Assembly: GCA_036245805.1 (NCBI GenBank)
Contig: BTRK01000006.1
Span: 56,847,257-56,911,256, forward strand
Length of the DNA: 64,000 nucleotides
Source: Pristionchus mayeri
Taxonomy: Eukaryota > Nematoda > Chromadorea > Rhabditida > Neodiplogasteridae
Reading direction: 5' to 3'
The number at the start of each line of letters is the position of its first letter. Positions within the stretch are counted from its first letter, which is position 1. The position numbers and the translations under genes are program-made. Shown here piece after piece: positions 37,560 to 51,400 of this stretch. Under the pieces are notes generated by a model that saw only the letters and a program-made list of their open reading frames with translations, searched no databases and was not told the origin of the DNA.

Positions 37560-40500
37560 ATGAAGCCTGCCTGCGATATCTTAACGGAGCTACAGAGTAG
37601 CCTTGCTTACACCAGTGAGTTCATCATGCAATTTCTGCAATATGTTAGTACTTTTTTAAATGAATGCAACGATGCAAACAACAACACACATCAAACAACT
37701 GTTCCAGTTTTGATGGGCTGCAAGTTTGTGCTCTGCTCAGCTGGAAGCGTAGCTGCTTTGGTGCAGTGGTGGCGACGGGTGAGGAACTGGAGTTCGGCAT
37801 TTTCATGCAATAGTGCCCTCGTTCTGCACTTTTGCTCGACGACACTAGGTCGGATGATCACCGTCGGATGGTAACCTACTGGATGATAACCAAAAAAAGG
37901 AACATCTGTAGAACTTTGACAGTAGGTTCCCAAAGTCTCAAAAATGATTCTGTGAAAGTTCTACAGAAGGGTACATTTTTCGGTTAGCATCCAGTAGGTT
38001 ACCATCCGACGGTGATCATCCGACCTAGTGCCCCCCCCCCCCCCCCCCCCCCGAGATCCCTTCGCTTACATTATCATTGAATATCTAATCTGCGGACGAT
38101 GATATTCGATCTTCTAGGTCATAATGCCTATGCTTTAATTATCACTCTCCGAATGAAAGAGGGAAATGAAAAGAATCCAGCCCTTCAATCCAGGGTGTCT
38201 CCTGGTTGGTGCACGTCAACTCGCGCGCGCTATTCGCCTTCTACTATCCGATGGTCTCGCTCACGGGCGCCATGTACGGAGCGCTGGCCGGCTGGGAGTT
38301 CATTCGGTGAGTGACGAATTTAGGGGGGGGGGGGTGACAAAAGAGCAACCGACAAAAGAGCAACGGGGAGCCGTTCGCTGGGGAGTCGAAGTAGGAACTT
38401 GGGAGTTGTTGCATTGTCACTAGTATGCTCACCACTACACCACCCTGTTTAGATCCTCTTGCTAGGCGATCATGAGTTTTACTCCATATCTATGCATAGA
38501 GGGGTTCATGGTCTAAAATTGAGAATTTGGGCGGAAATTGATGGCTAGACAAGATTCAAATACCGTAACCAATCGATGCCCATGATACTCGGTTACAATA
38601 GATTCTGGGGTAATGTAATATTAAGTGGCTACGGTATTTGAAGTTGGCTACGGTATTTGAAGAATCCATCAATTTCCGCCCAAATTCTTAATTTTAGACC
38701 ATGAACCCCTATACATAGATATGGAGTAAAACTCAAGATCAGCTAGCTACAGGATCTAAACAGGGTGGTGTAGTGGTGAGCATACTAGTGACAATGCAAC
38801 AACTCCCAAGTTCCTTCTTCGACTCCCCAGCGAACGGTGCCCCGTTGCTCTTTTGTCGGTTGCTCTTTTGTCACCCCCCCGAATTTAGGCCACTGTACAT
38901 ATTTTCTTTTCATATCCCGGTATTTGAATATCGATCTGAATTTCGAGTTCTAGATGAGCGCTTTTAAGGGACATCGTGAAAAAATGTTTCAGGGCTGCGT
39001 TTGAAAAGATATGCACAATTGCAAAATATAGCACTACAAATCCAGGCAAATTTCTCTGTTCCAGCCTCCTCCTTCCCTGCTTCGCCTTCGATTTTCGTGT
39101 GGTTCTCGTGCTGAGGACAGCCGGCATCGCTGCGATCACGTCATCCCACTTCGTGATGGTGACGATATCGCTCGAGGTGAGACATCACTCATGACATCAC
39201 TTTATAAGGAAGTTTCTTCGAGCTTCTCACTCCTACTGAGAATCTAGTGTGAATAACTTTTGTCTATACTGATGGAGGATACGATTCAGCCAGCTAAATA
39301 TTTAACGAGCACGTGTCTGGCAAAATCGTGAATTAAGAGGATTGAGGCGATAAAAATCTGATATCATACTAGCATAAAATACAAAAATATTAATTGTTTT
39401 CCAGAGACTATACTCATCCCTGTTCCCGCTTCGTTTCGAGAAGTTCAATCGCAGCATTTACGGAGTTGCCATCGCCTCTTCGATAGTACATTTCTCTCAC
39501 TTTTAAATTTCAAGCATCAACTGATTTTTGAACAATATTAAATTATAACATAATTGAGCTGGCAAGATGAAATTGAGACGAAATTACTTCATTTTCAGAT
39601 CATCATCTCATTCTGCTTCTTCTTCTACACAATTTCCGATCAGCTTCGTCTATTCTCGAGAACGAAAATGGTGACTACGGTTGATGTTCGCATTCCGGAG
39701 AACGCCGAGGCCTATAAGGTTGCGCATCATTTAAATATTTTCTATTTCAATAAAACGCATTTTGTTTTCAGGTCGCAATTAACGTGATGACGTATGCCAT
39801 ATTCCCAAGCTCACTCATATTCGCGATTGACGTATTTCTGAACTTTATCTGGAACAGAAAATCAACGGCTGATAGCCTCTCAGTCGCGTACCAAGCAAGT
39901 TGCCAGAATTGAAAATTTTTCCGGATAGCGGGTATAATTATTTGATCACGCATCTCCTTTGAGTGAAAACAACACGATCATGAAAGTATGATTTCGCAAT
40001 TTTCAGTACTCCGAAAACCGCATGGTCATCGTTACTCTACTGCCCATGGAGCTAACGAACACCGTCTTGACCATAGTTGCAGTTGGATCGAATTACATCT
40101 ACAACGAAGTAAGAGTACCAGACTCGACATTCGAGTTATCTTCCTTTCATTAGATCGTGATACAAAAATAGAATAATATCACACATCGACCTATACATCA
40201 TCGCACACAGATCATGCAACTCGAGTGTTCAACATCACTACTTTCACTAATTTGCCCTTTTCAAGTAGAGAGCAACGGCATCACTCTCTCCATTTTGCAT
40301 ACTCTCTCGTCGGACAGAGAGTAGAGAAAAGGGGTAAAAAGGAGTTAGGTGACTACCAAGTAGAGGTCGAAAATTGTTACCATCATTCTGTCATCACATG
40401 CATTTCCTCACATGCATTATTTCATCACTAAGAAAAGATTGCTTAGAATCATGAGGCGATTACTCAAATTCATCATGATCATTGTGTATTCATGCCGAAA

Positions 40501-40982
40501 AAGAAATAATGGAGGCGATAGAATAACAAAGAAGCGAAAGGGGAAATGTATACTTCTTCATATTGGAACTCTAATATCCAGATCAATCCCAAGTGGACCT
40601 ATATCGATCGTGCGCTGTACGTCGAGGGCACCGCACTGGGCACGCTCTACCCACTGCTGTTCGCCGTGATTATCGAGTGGAGAGTCGGATTCCGGTAAGG
40701 AGAAGGCTCATGGGTGACTCCAAAATTATCTTAAAAAATTATTTACAGGGGTTTTATCTGTCAAACGTATAATTTGTGCATGAATATGCAGTAAAAGTGA
40801 CCAATTTCAGAAGGCAACGAGCCATTTCGCACATTAATCTACATGAAGGAACGCATACCCACTTCGACACCCTCAACAAGAGCTGGAATCCACAGCAGAG
40901 AAATAATGGGTTTACCTCACGACTCAAGAGCTTGTTCGGCATTCACAAATTGCATCCTCAAGTTGCTTTCTCTCCGTATTGA
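37560..40982 (+). CDS. Nematode serpentine chemoreceptor (Sra/Srab/Sre-like)
   Basis: Nine exons: 37560-37614, 38174 (or 38194)-38306, 39065-39176, 39405-39485, 39599-39718, 39772-39894, 40007-40108, 40582-40694, 40811-40982; 336 aa using the 38174 start. At least six hydrophobic segments are visible: ALFAFYYPMVSLTGAMYGAL, the VVLVLRTAGIAAITSSHFVM region, IIISFCFFFYTI, VMTYAIFPSSLIFAIDVFLN, MELTNTVLTIVAVGSNYIY and GTALGTLYPLLFAVII. After the third comes LERLYSSLFPLRFEKFNR, the ER...YE-like motif that stands in for DRY in Sra-superfamily receptors. The tail is basic and soluble. One helix seems missing at the N-terminus, so a first exon may be unrecognised. The 38174 acceptor (GAAAAG) is weak. 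The exon at 39772 ends at a GC donor (CAA|GCAAGT). Likely role: chemosensory GPCR in ciliated neurons, by family. Confidence 0.75.
37843..38030. mobile_element. CACTAGGTCGGATG-family MITE, best-preserved copy
   Basis: 188 bp with perfect or near-perfect 49-bp arms: CACTAGGTCGGATGATCACC at the left and GGTGATCATCCGACCTAGTG at the right. A run of about 22 C follows directly. In intron 1 of the receptor. Confidence 0.85.
38324..38880. mobile_element. Foldback element with 8-bp target duplication and tRNA-like arms
   Basis: 557 bp flanked by direct repeats GAATTTAG (38316-38323 and 38881-38888). The ends are G-run/C-run followed by GTGACAAAAGAGCAACCGAC, containing two copies of ACAAAAGAGCAAC. 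The arms are over 230 bp. Within each arm is a tRNA-like stretch (GGTGGTGTAGTGGTGAGCAT with TTCGACTCCCC). An 8-bp duplication is typical of hAT elements. It starts 17 bp after the donor of the exon ending at 38306. Confidence 0.8.
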
Positions 40983-42437
40983 CTTAGTTCCAATGCTCGC
41001 TGTATGTTGTTGGACTTACTTCAGCTTTCCAGTCTATCCCAATTTCCCCATCACTATTATTAATGTGTGTTCTCCAAATATATTTGTCCCCTCAAATGAC
41101 CAGTCTATTCGGCGTATGAATTCATGTATTGACTGAATTGAATTTCTTCTGGACACAATTTTATTCTCAAGGTTCCGTAAATACAAAACTCTCATACGTG
41201 ATGAATCAATATCGTGTATAATACATGTCAGGAGATAAGTGAGTCTGATATTGAGAAAACAATAACGAATCCCTGTGAACGTCCGCAGTAAATCTCTGAA
41301 TACATAAATTTTCCACTTTGGGAATCGCCAGGGTATATAATATGTGGGTGTACAAACCCCCACTTAATGGTGAACTCGGAAAGAGAAGAATTGAGAGAAA
41401 GAGAAGAATTATCGCCATCTTAAGATTAATCTAAAGAAAATAAGTAAATAATCTATTATCATAAACTCATCACTAAATAACGTATCATGTCAGGCATCGA
41501 GAGATTGTTGATAAGCTCAGCTGTTGCTAGTTTAGGTACAATTTATTTTTTTTGACTATTTTGCATGCAATATCTCAGCTACCAAAAATAGGAACTGAAA
41601 CGCTTTTTCCTAAGCGAAATATATGTTTGAAATATGCCCAATTTACGGCTGAGCAGCAAAGATCGTTTATTAGAATTATGGCAGAATCTGAGAAAATTTA
41701 GTCTTTCAACAGAAAAATATCGACGAAAGAAGTACAGTATCGCCGGAAAGTATTGGCAGGTTTTCTATCTTCCCTAGAAGCTGAGTTATGCGTTTTCAGT
41801 TTCAAACTTGCTGCAGCTGCAGCAACATGGTCCGGGGTCGCAGCAACTTGAAAATTGTTTTATAGGTAGTCCTATGACATGTCTCAATACCCAATAAATT
41901 TGAGCTGTAGGAAAATTTTCTTACAAGAAATAGAATTTTTCTAAAAGTGGTGTGTGATTGCGTCATTACTACGCAAGAATGAGAAATTTGCATAAGTTCG
42001 CAATAACAGCAGATTGTTCCCCAATAGATTTGCTATTCCTAGTTTAATTTTTAGCTCAATACATCGCGTGGTTCAAAAACTATGACGAAAAGAAAAAGCT
42101 GATCAATACTTTCCGGCGATACTGTATGAACATGTTTGTTGATCTTTTTCTCAGCAAAGAGAGTTCTCAATGTTGACACATAAACGACGTTTCCTTTTTA
42201 TGAGACCAACAAAAAATCGGAGGTGTTTCACTTTAGAACATGTCACTTTAGAACTCTACAAAGGGTAAAATATTAAATGCTGCAAATTCATTTCTAACTT
42301 TAAATACAAGGAGTTCTAAAGTTACCAGCTCTAAAATGATATACCATCCTAAAACTAAATATTTATAAATTGGAGCTCACCTTTATCTACGAGCACTAGC
42401 TCCTCCATAACTTTTGCGTACGTAGAATCTAGTACTT
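40983..42437. other. Intergenic between convergent receptor and lectin genes
   Basis: No gene seen apart from the palindromic MITE at 41733-42126. Confidence 0.5.
41733..42126. mobile_element. Palindromic MITE with TACAGTATCGCCGG ends
   Basis: TACAGTATCGCCGGAAAGTA at 41733 and TACTTTCCGGCGATACTGTA ending at 42126 are inverted copies; 394 bp in all. The TACAGTA terminus is shared with the element at 31191. Confidence 0.75.
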
Positions 42438-45400
42438 CTAAAAAAATGAACATCGTGTGATGCCAAGCAAAAGCGTTTCAGAATCGTATTGTAAATATAA
42501 ATTATTTACTACAATATTCTGCCCATAAGCTCTGATTTTCCAACCTGTCCGCGGCATTCGCTGATATGCGTTCCTTTGTGATGAGTTATTCTCATTTGAA
42601 TTTTGAGGAAGAGCAGCAGTCAAACGACGGATAAATCTCTCAAAATAAGAATTGAACTATTGCATTGTTGAATTAAATATAAAATTAGTAAATGCTCACA
42701 TCACGACGAGATCGGGACATCCAAGCAACTGCATTAATCAGAAGATAAAACAAAATGATGAGGGAAGCGACCATTTCTAAGTGGTATACTGAAATATGCT
42801 TGATGTACTTGAATCAGTTTTGTCCACACCTGCCCATGGCTCAAGAATGAATGCCTCATCAGCATTTGCATCATCTTGGAGAGAAAATAGCCCTAGCGGA
42901 TGAGCTCGTAACCAGGTTCCGAAGGCACTTCGAAAGGTCCATCCGGCAGCAGTTTTTATCGGAATCCACAACACGCTTTTGACCACTTTCTCCTCGAGAT
43001 CGATCAATTGATCAATTTTTGCGCTCAAATATCGGCCAAAACAATACGACTTGAATGCTACCTGTAATATTTGATATGCAAAGAACTAATAATATCAGGT
43101 TGTAACATAAGTTTTGTCGCGTCCAATCTCTTATGCATTTTAACCTCAGAAATTCTTCGAATTAATTTAATCTCAATTTCGTTATTCATCATCAGTGAGG
43201 GCCTTCGTACTCTTTCTTACGCGCTTTACTTCAGTCCTGTCAAGGCAGTTGAGGAGGCACATTAGTCAGACAAAGTTGTACTGAGATAAGGATTACAAAT
43301 CATTTTCACGCATCAGCTCTTCTTGAAAAGGATAAATTATGCCGATTTTGTGTGATTTGCGTAAAGTACTACATATGTGCATAATTTTGAACCACTCACG
43401 GATAATGACAAACGAAAATCGTTCTAGAAATGTAGACGAGTTTGTATAATGTGGATGGTTGGTGACGGTCGCGAAAACTTTCGCAAGCCGAATTTTCTTC
43501 TCAGTAGATATCCAGATCCAAATAGTGGTGGAATATAGTTCACCCAAAGTGGTCAGTGTGCAGACAAAGTTTGGGGTAGATTGGGTTCTGTTGAGATAAG
43601 TGGCTCCATTCAGAACGATGGTATGTAAATTAAACTACTGAAATCGGCACTTTGTTCATATTCCTACCTCGCACACATGTTCAATATCTGATTTGTTGTC
43701 CATACGAACCATAAACCCTTCCCTTACTAGTATCTACTTGGGATAAGTTTGGAAATAAATAGCTTTTGAATGACAATCTTTAATTCGAAACACCTAAACT
43801 TGCAAATTTTGGTAAAATTGTGCGCGAATTGAATTAATAAAAATTCAAATTTTCCACAAGTGGAGTGTTCTTTCTCTCACTTGTTTAATGATAAATTATA
43901 CCTCCATGAGTGGTAATTGAACGCACTTATGGTAGTCACTGTTGTTGCAATTCTGGATTCAGAAGAGTTGGTCAAGTTGGCTACGAATCAGCGGCTAACC
44001 TTACACTCAGTGAAGTATATCTTTGGTTCCGCTCAACATAGCACCATATCTGGCGTATATTTTGAAAGAGCATTGACGGGGTATATCACCATACTGTAGA
44101 AGTTTGGTTCATTATTCATCTCTGCGAACTAGCACCTGATCAAACGAATTAAAAAAATCTGCACCAAATTTAAATCAGTTCATATTAATATTTTTCGCAT
44201 AGCCAGCGTGCGCAGTTCAGCTCTACCCTATGGTTTGAATGTGCATGTACACCAGAAACATATGCTAGGAGGTCAGGCAATGGGAATGTTTGAGAAGTAT
44301 CCTTCATGGAAATTTTGTGAACCTCCGAAATGCGACAAAACTTGTGTTACAACCTAATATATCACATGTATCACGAGTCGATGAAGCAAAAATTGCCTCC
44401 TCAAGAAAAAATTTTTCAAAAATTTTTCGAATATGGTAATATCCATGTGTAGGGACAATAATTTGATTGAACTTGGTCATTTGGGCCAGAGCCGGCTTTT
44501 AGGAATATTCCGGTATTCCGGTTTTAGAGTCGGCAATAGTGTATATCAGTTCACAGATTACCTACAGGGATTGTTTTGGTGTCAAAAAATGCGGAAAAAT
44601 ATGACGAATAACTTTGCTGTTGACGAACTTTGCGTGGGACAAATTTTAAAATTTTAATGATCGAAAAATCAAAATTTGGATAAGAAAAAAATACATTTAT
44701 CCATCACACAGGGCACTTACAGAGAATTGTACTGCGGAATATGAAAGAGGGTGTCTACTAGTATCATACAAAAAAATATTAGCCAAATCGATGATGGGGT
44801 CTTTTTTGATATCTTCGCTCAAACTGGTACCTCTGAGGTGATTGTGTGCAAATAATTCTCATATTCTAGTACCTTATCCAAATTTCGATCGGTTTCGAAC
44901 AATTTTATTCTATGCTAAGCAATATGCAATCAAAATCGTTGAGAGAAGATAAGATTTACCATTTTGAAAAAAATCGATTTTCAAGATCTCGTTTTTGCTG
45001 TTTTTGAGGTCTTGCAAAATATCAGTTTTGAATAGATAGTCCACATGTTCTAGATATTATTCAAGTACACTTCGAGTACCATGGAAATTCGTAGAACGAT
45101 ATGAAACTAAATCATTGTTTGATCTAGAAACCCATCTTCCAATATGCCCGATCGAGGTGCTCAAAAAAATAAAGCTCACTGCGTATTCTGGTGCTCCTGA
45201 ATGAACAATGATTTGTAATGCATAAAACTGATGGGCGTTCACGAAATTTCACGAGATTCACAATTTATTATTTTTTGAGCACCTCGATCGGGCATATTGG
45301 AAGGTAGGTTTCAAGATCATACGAGGCTTTGGTATCATAATGTTCTACGAATTTCACTCGAAGTGTACTGGAATAGTACTCGAAGTGTACTGGAATAATA

Positions 45401-48400
45401 TTCAGAATATGTGGACCAACTATTAGGTTGGAAAGAAAGTTCTGTCGCGTACTATTTTTCCATTTTTTCTTGACTGAATAAATTGTCTGGAAATTCAATT
45501 TAACATAAGGTGAAGTGATGTAAGTAGTATACGTCAACAGGTTGAAGTCGATTCTATTTCGCATTTAAATGGAGTAAATAAATAAAATCTCAAAAATTTT
45601 GAAAATGACGATTTTATGGTGTAATATTTTGAACTCAGCCGTTTGAATAAGAGCTACCAATGGTTTCTACTGCTTTGAAGGGTGATAACACTAGAGTTGT
45701 ACATCCATATTATCACATAACATCCGGCATTCGATATGTGTGGGAAGCTGCAGATTGCAAAAAAGGCTGATTTCAAAGAACAATTTTCGGTTTCTTCATT
45801 TGAAAAAATGTAGCTTACGAACAGTTAGGTGCACCACTTTCCCATTTAGGGTAAACACTAATCATGCCGAGTACTTCATCACTCACTACAACTGAGCTTA
45901 CTGGATCAATCGCTAAATCTTCAGGGATGAGAAATGCTTAACAACAAAATTCAATTAAGTGAAATTTTCAGAATTAGCACTGATCCCAAGTTGGCATAAT
46001 GGGTCTTTCTTAGTGTTATGCAACATAAAACATGCCCATGTGTTACACTCTACAACAGCATGTTAGTTATGCCCATATTACATTTCTTCATTCAACTATG
46101 AGCAAATAAAAAATAGGGTTTTTCATCAATTTCGCTGAATTTGGCAATCCACTATGCCAGAATTAGTAATTGGAGAATACTGTGATAACGTTTTCTCGAA
46201 AGAGTAACCAAGCACTATTAGACTACTGAAGATCGTATGAAGATTGATCAACTTTGAAGGGCAAGATAAGCCAAAATGTAAAATACGAGAAACGCGACAG
46301 AACTTTCTTACCAACCTAATATTCAAAACTGATATTTTGCAAGACCTCAAAAACAGCAAAAACGGGATCTTGAAAATCGATTTTTTAAAATGGTAAATCT
46401 TATCTTCTTTCAACGATTTTGATTGCATATTGCTTAGCATAGAATAAAATTGTTCGAAACCGATCGAAATTTGGATAAGGTACTAGAATATGATAATTAT
46501 TTGCACACAGTCACCTCAGAGGTACCATTTTGGGCGAAGATATAAAAAAAGAACCCATCATCGATTTGGCTAATATTTTTTTGCATGATACTAGTGGACA
46601 CCCTCTTTCATATTCTGCAATAAAATTCTTTGCAAGTGCCCTGTGTGATGGATAAATGCATTTTTTTCTTATCCAAATTTTGATTTTTCGATCATAAAAT
46701 TTTTAAAATTTGTCCAACGCAAAGTTCGTCAACAGCAAAGTTATTCGTCATATTTTTCCGCATTTTTTGACACCAAAACAATTCCTGTAGATAATCTGTG
46801 AACTGATATACACTATAGCCGACTCTAAAACCGGACTATTCCTAAAAGCCGGCTCTGGCTCAAATGACCAAGTTCAATCAAATTATTGTCCCTACACATG
46901 CATATTACCATAGTATGGACTATTTGAAAAATCTTTGAAAAAAATTTTCTTGGCTTCCTCCACTGACTCGTGATACCTGTGATATACCAGTAACATTTGA
47001 AAATTCAATGAATATCTGCGATATATCTACTAACCATCCCACGGTGATCCTCGATGTACCACCGTTCGCATTCCGTGCATTGTGGCGCGAATATGATAAG
47101 CCAATCGTTCAGTGGTCCTTTCGAAACGGAAATGTAGGAGTCGAAACGAGATTTTATGCAATACTGCCCTGCGATTACAGCCGAGGCAACTGCTAGAGGT
47201 TTCCCGTTAGTCGGAGGAGAGTAATCTAAAATTATGAAAATATCATTTTTCTTAAATTGAAACAACCTATATTGAGCTATTTTATATGTTTTACACACAT
47301 TGAAATGCTTAGTGAGCGAACAACATTTTTAAATTCTTAATTTCGGATTTTTCTAACCTCATTGATATCACTTACATAGAGATGTGTTCTGAGTAGTTGT
47401 CATTGTAGTAGAATTATCTTCTGATTCTGGCTTCGCTGAGTATTCCATTTCACAGAAAATAAATGTATTCCACTGTTCTGTAGCATTGTTTGGGTCTGAA
47501 TGTCAACATTTCCCAATGCTTTCCCACAATAAAAAATACGCAATTAATATCTTGAACAAAAGTACATATTTTCCAGTATCCGTCAGTCCAAAGATACCAG
47601 CTACATCCTGACATGCAGTCTCCATCCAATGCTGAAAAAAACACGCCTCATCTCACACATTTGAAGAATTAACACCTTTTTCGTATCTTGGTGGTTTGAA
47701 ATTTAAGGAAGATCCATCAATCCATTCCCACTGCTTGGTGGTATTATTACACGTCAAACCTAGAAGTGTCGGAATATGTTTCATTGATCACACATTAGAG
47801 TTACCTATCACAAAACCACTGAATCTCCATTTATTTTTCATCCAACGTTCCTGTTCCTAAACAACATCTATATTCTAATCTGAGAAAGATTGCTAAACTG
47901 ACATCTGGGTTCCGAATGACTATCGGATGCTGGTTAATTTCTTTACACTTTTCCATAGCGACTGCCAACGTCTCTGATTGCCGAACAAAGACTGTGGTGT
48001 AAAATCCTCCACATTTTCCATTAACAATGTCGAATTCGGCTGGGCAATCACAACATGCGATCTCTGAAAGAAGTATCTTTTGGAAATCTGATAAAAATTC
48101 GATTATCTAAGGAGCATCAGCAAAAAACATTGTTTGATTACTAACAAGAAACAAAATAGCGACAGGGAATAAATACTTTCTTGCAAGGATTCAACTGCAC
48201 AGCTATTGCGATATCTGTTTAACACGTGTACGAGTCAGTGGGCGAGAAATTACGGCTCGGGAACATTTTCGAAAAGTTGTTCCCGTTTTTGCTCTTATTA
48301 TAGTGAGAGAATATCCTTAAGGTAAAATTTCGAAAAATATAGGCCAATGGTCCCGTCAGGAAATTTCCGGTTTAGCTTCCGACCTAGCGTATCTCAGTTA

Positions 48401-51400
48401 CTATTTGTGCTACAAAGGAGGCAAAGGGCTCAAAATATGCCGAAAATTATTTCCAAAACTTTCCAGTTTAGGGCAAACGATCCGGCAAAGAATGAAATTG
48501 TTATTCAAAAAATACCGAATTTATTATAATTACCCTCCGGTTTCTAGAGACTCGGCTTTGTTTTTCTCTTGCGCTTTACCTTCCCAAGGACTGAGCCGGA
48601 AGTGTGTTGAAGACGTCTGATCCTTCACGGTGCTCACGAATCCTTTGTTGTCGGCATTCAAATAGTTTCCACTCTCGCTCAGAAAAGACCACGATCCGTC
48701 GTCATTGTATATTGGCAGAAAGAGATGCCCCTTTCGCTCAAATGTAAGGCCGACAAATCCAATCGAACTTGCAAAAATGTATGCTCCTTGCATGCAAAAC
48801 GGCTTGAACATGATCTGAATTATTAGGTTGTCAGGAAAGTAATTGTAGATTTTCAAATTTTCGATTCTACGAAATCCCGTCCTTGGTTTCCTCCTGAACA
48901 TCATTTTAATGTTTACACTATTTGAGTGCTTGGATACTCTTTCCATCGCACATTGGTTCAAGTCGCTCCATTTGGTATTGAGGATACACGATCAAGTCAA
49001 AAATAGATCTGTGTCTAGATGAACTGATATCATTTTGGCCCAGCAATCCATGGAGAGCCAAGTTAAGTCAAATTTCATGTCATTTGCGCAAAGTACGACG
49101 TACACACATCACGATTCAACATATCAATCTGATCGGTAACGAAAGGCCTGTCTGAAAATGCAGTCATTTATGAACTTGCCCTGTACGGAAAGTCAAGATA
49201 GATGCTTGAAGTTAGCTTGTGCCCGTAGCAATAAACGCATTTAAACCAAATGCAGTGAACGAAAAGTACCTTTCATGCTCAGCTTAAAAATATATGTATA
49301 TCCGTTTGCAATACTTCTGTCAAAACATTCAGCTTTCAACACCCTAATGCTGAAATTTGAACGTCGAAATTCGACTATATGACAACTTCCTGATTCCAGC
49401 ATTGTTGAGAAGCCGTAACTTTTGTGGCTAAATGTTAGAGCTACTCTTTATCTACCAGTATTCGGCAGGGCTAAGTCAGGTGATATCTCGCTTTTGAGGA
49501 AATGTATTCATTCACCGTTCACCAAAACTCGAAATTTTGGCTATGTTGACCTATATTCAACAATACATAAAATCCATATTTTCTAAAAGTAGAAAAGGCA
49601 AGAGTTCAAATATTTCCCATTAATAGGTAGCTCCATAATGTATCATGGAAGCGCACTCGTGTAGAAGACAGTCTGAATAATCCTCGATGTAGTAAACATT
49701 GTCACTTGAGAAGTGTTAACTCGGTATTAGTCGAATTCAATGGAGTGTTAGTCGTGTTTTATTGAAACAATAACGACCTTAGACCTATTTTTCGAAAGAA
49801 TGGGCTTCTTACTATACTGTATGAAAAGGTACAACCATTTCCCCCCTCAAAATACGAGAAGCGAAAATTATTTTCAGAAAATTCAGAAAATGTCACAAAT
49901 ATAAAAACTTGAATTTTTCGGATATCCAATGAGCATGAAGCGACTTAAACATATGCATATATTGGCCAAGTCAATCTCTAATATGCATTATAGGGCTAGC
50001 TTGAGATCCTTAACGATGGTGATTTTACGATGATTCAAACATGAAAGTCCAAATCTACAATTACTTTCCTGACAGCCTAATAATATAAGCTATTTCGATG
50101 TATATCACGCCTCTCACCTAAGCCGAAATTCGAAATTGAGATTAGTGCAATTTCTAGGTCCGCCTAACCCTATTAAGGCCCCCTTACGTTGATTAGTGTC
50201 TGCGATCATTCCTTGTCGAGTTGCTGCACCGGTCGGATGGTCTCCGTCAACTTTGAGCCGTAATTTCTGCCCTTCAATGTTGTCGAACGAAGAACTTTTC
50301 TTCAGGTGGTCCCGCTACTTTTTCATGCTCTATCACGCCCTCTAGGTCATTTCTGTGGTTTGATGCGTTAAGAACATGCAATTTTCAACTCTCTGTAATT
50401 TGAAAACCGCTCGATAGTCACCTCCGTTTTTTTGCATGAGTGGATAGAGCTCGTCGAGAGGATTCGAATGAGTACTTTGCGCTCGAATATCTAGGGAACC
50501 TAAGAGGTGATCATCTCATAAAACTATCATGCCAATTTTTGAACTTAATATTCATTAACGTTTTGACACGTCATTCTTCCCTCTCGCGAACAAAGAATCG
50601 GCGACGTTGATAAATAAATAATTTTTCAGTGGAACATTATGACTGGTGCAACAATGGACTCATATTGTTGCGCTGAAACATAACACATTTGATGTGACAC
50701 CGACTCTTTTGTTCGCAAGAGGGAAGAATGACGGGTAAAAACTTTGTTGAAAATTATGATCAAAAATTGGGAAGGTAGTTTTATGAGATGATCACCCCTT
50801 AGGTTCCCTAGATATGCGATCGCAAAGTACTCATTCGAATCCTCTCGACGAGCTCTATCCACTCATGCAAAAAACGGAGGTGACTATCGAGCGGTTTTCA
50901 AATTACAGAGAGTTGAAAATTGCATGTTCTTAACGCATCAAACCACAGAAATGACCTAGAGGGCGTGATAGAGCATGAAAAAGTAACCGGACCAACTGAA
51001 GAAAAGTTCTTCGTACGACTACATTGAAGGACATAAATTACTACTCAAAGTTGGCGGACACCATCCGACCGGTGCAGCAACTCGACAAGGAATTATCGCA
51101 GACACTAATCAGCGTAAAGGGGTTTTAAGAGGTCGGATCGGTAAGAATCGACCATAATGGCCATTCCCCGGACCTGTTTCGTTAGCAATGAGATTCAGGC
51201 GCCCATGCTTTGTGCGTGTGTACCCCTTGGCCCCATGTACCACAAATGGTCACTGAATTCCTGATTCCTCCTGCGCACAGGAAAAAAAATGGTCACAAAT
51301 GTTAAAAATCGACATTTCATAATTTCTCAACCCGAAAAGGTGGAGTCAAAATCTATTTGTTGTTGTTCTAGACATCACTAATAACCAAAATTTAACCATC

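Noticed and set aside
36988..37563. 191-residue open frame upstream of the serpentine receptor
   Set aside because: No signal peptide, helices or motifs; residue use is like random sequence, and its end overlaps the receptor start. Treated as chance.
38031..38052. Poly-C run as a functional quadruplex or i-motif element
   Set aside because: Homopolymers of this kind occur at several intronic sites next to transposon ends; nothing ties it to regulation.
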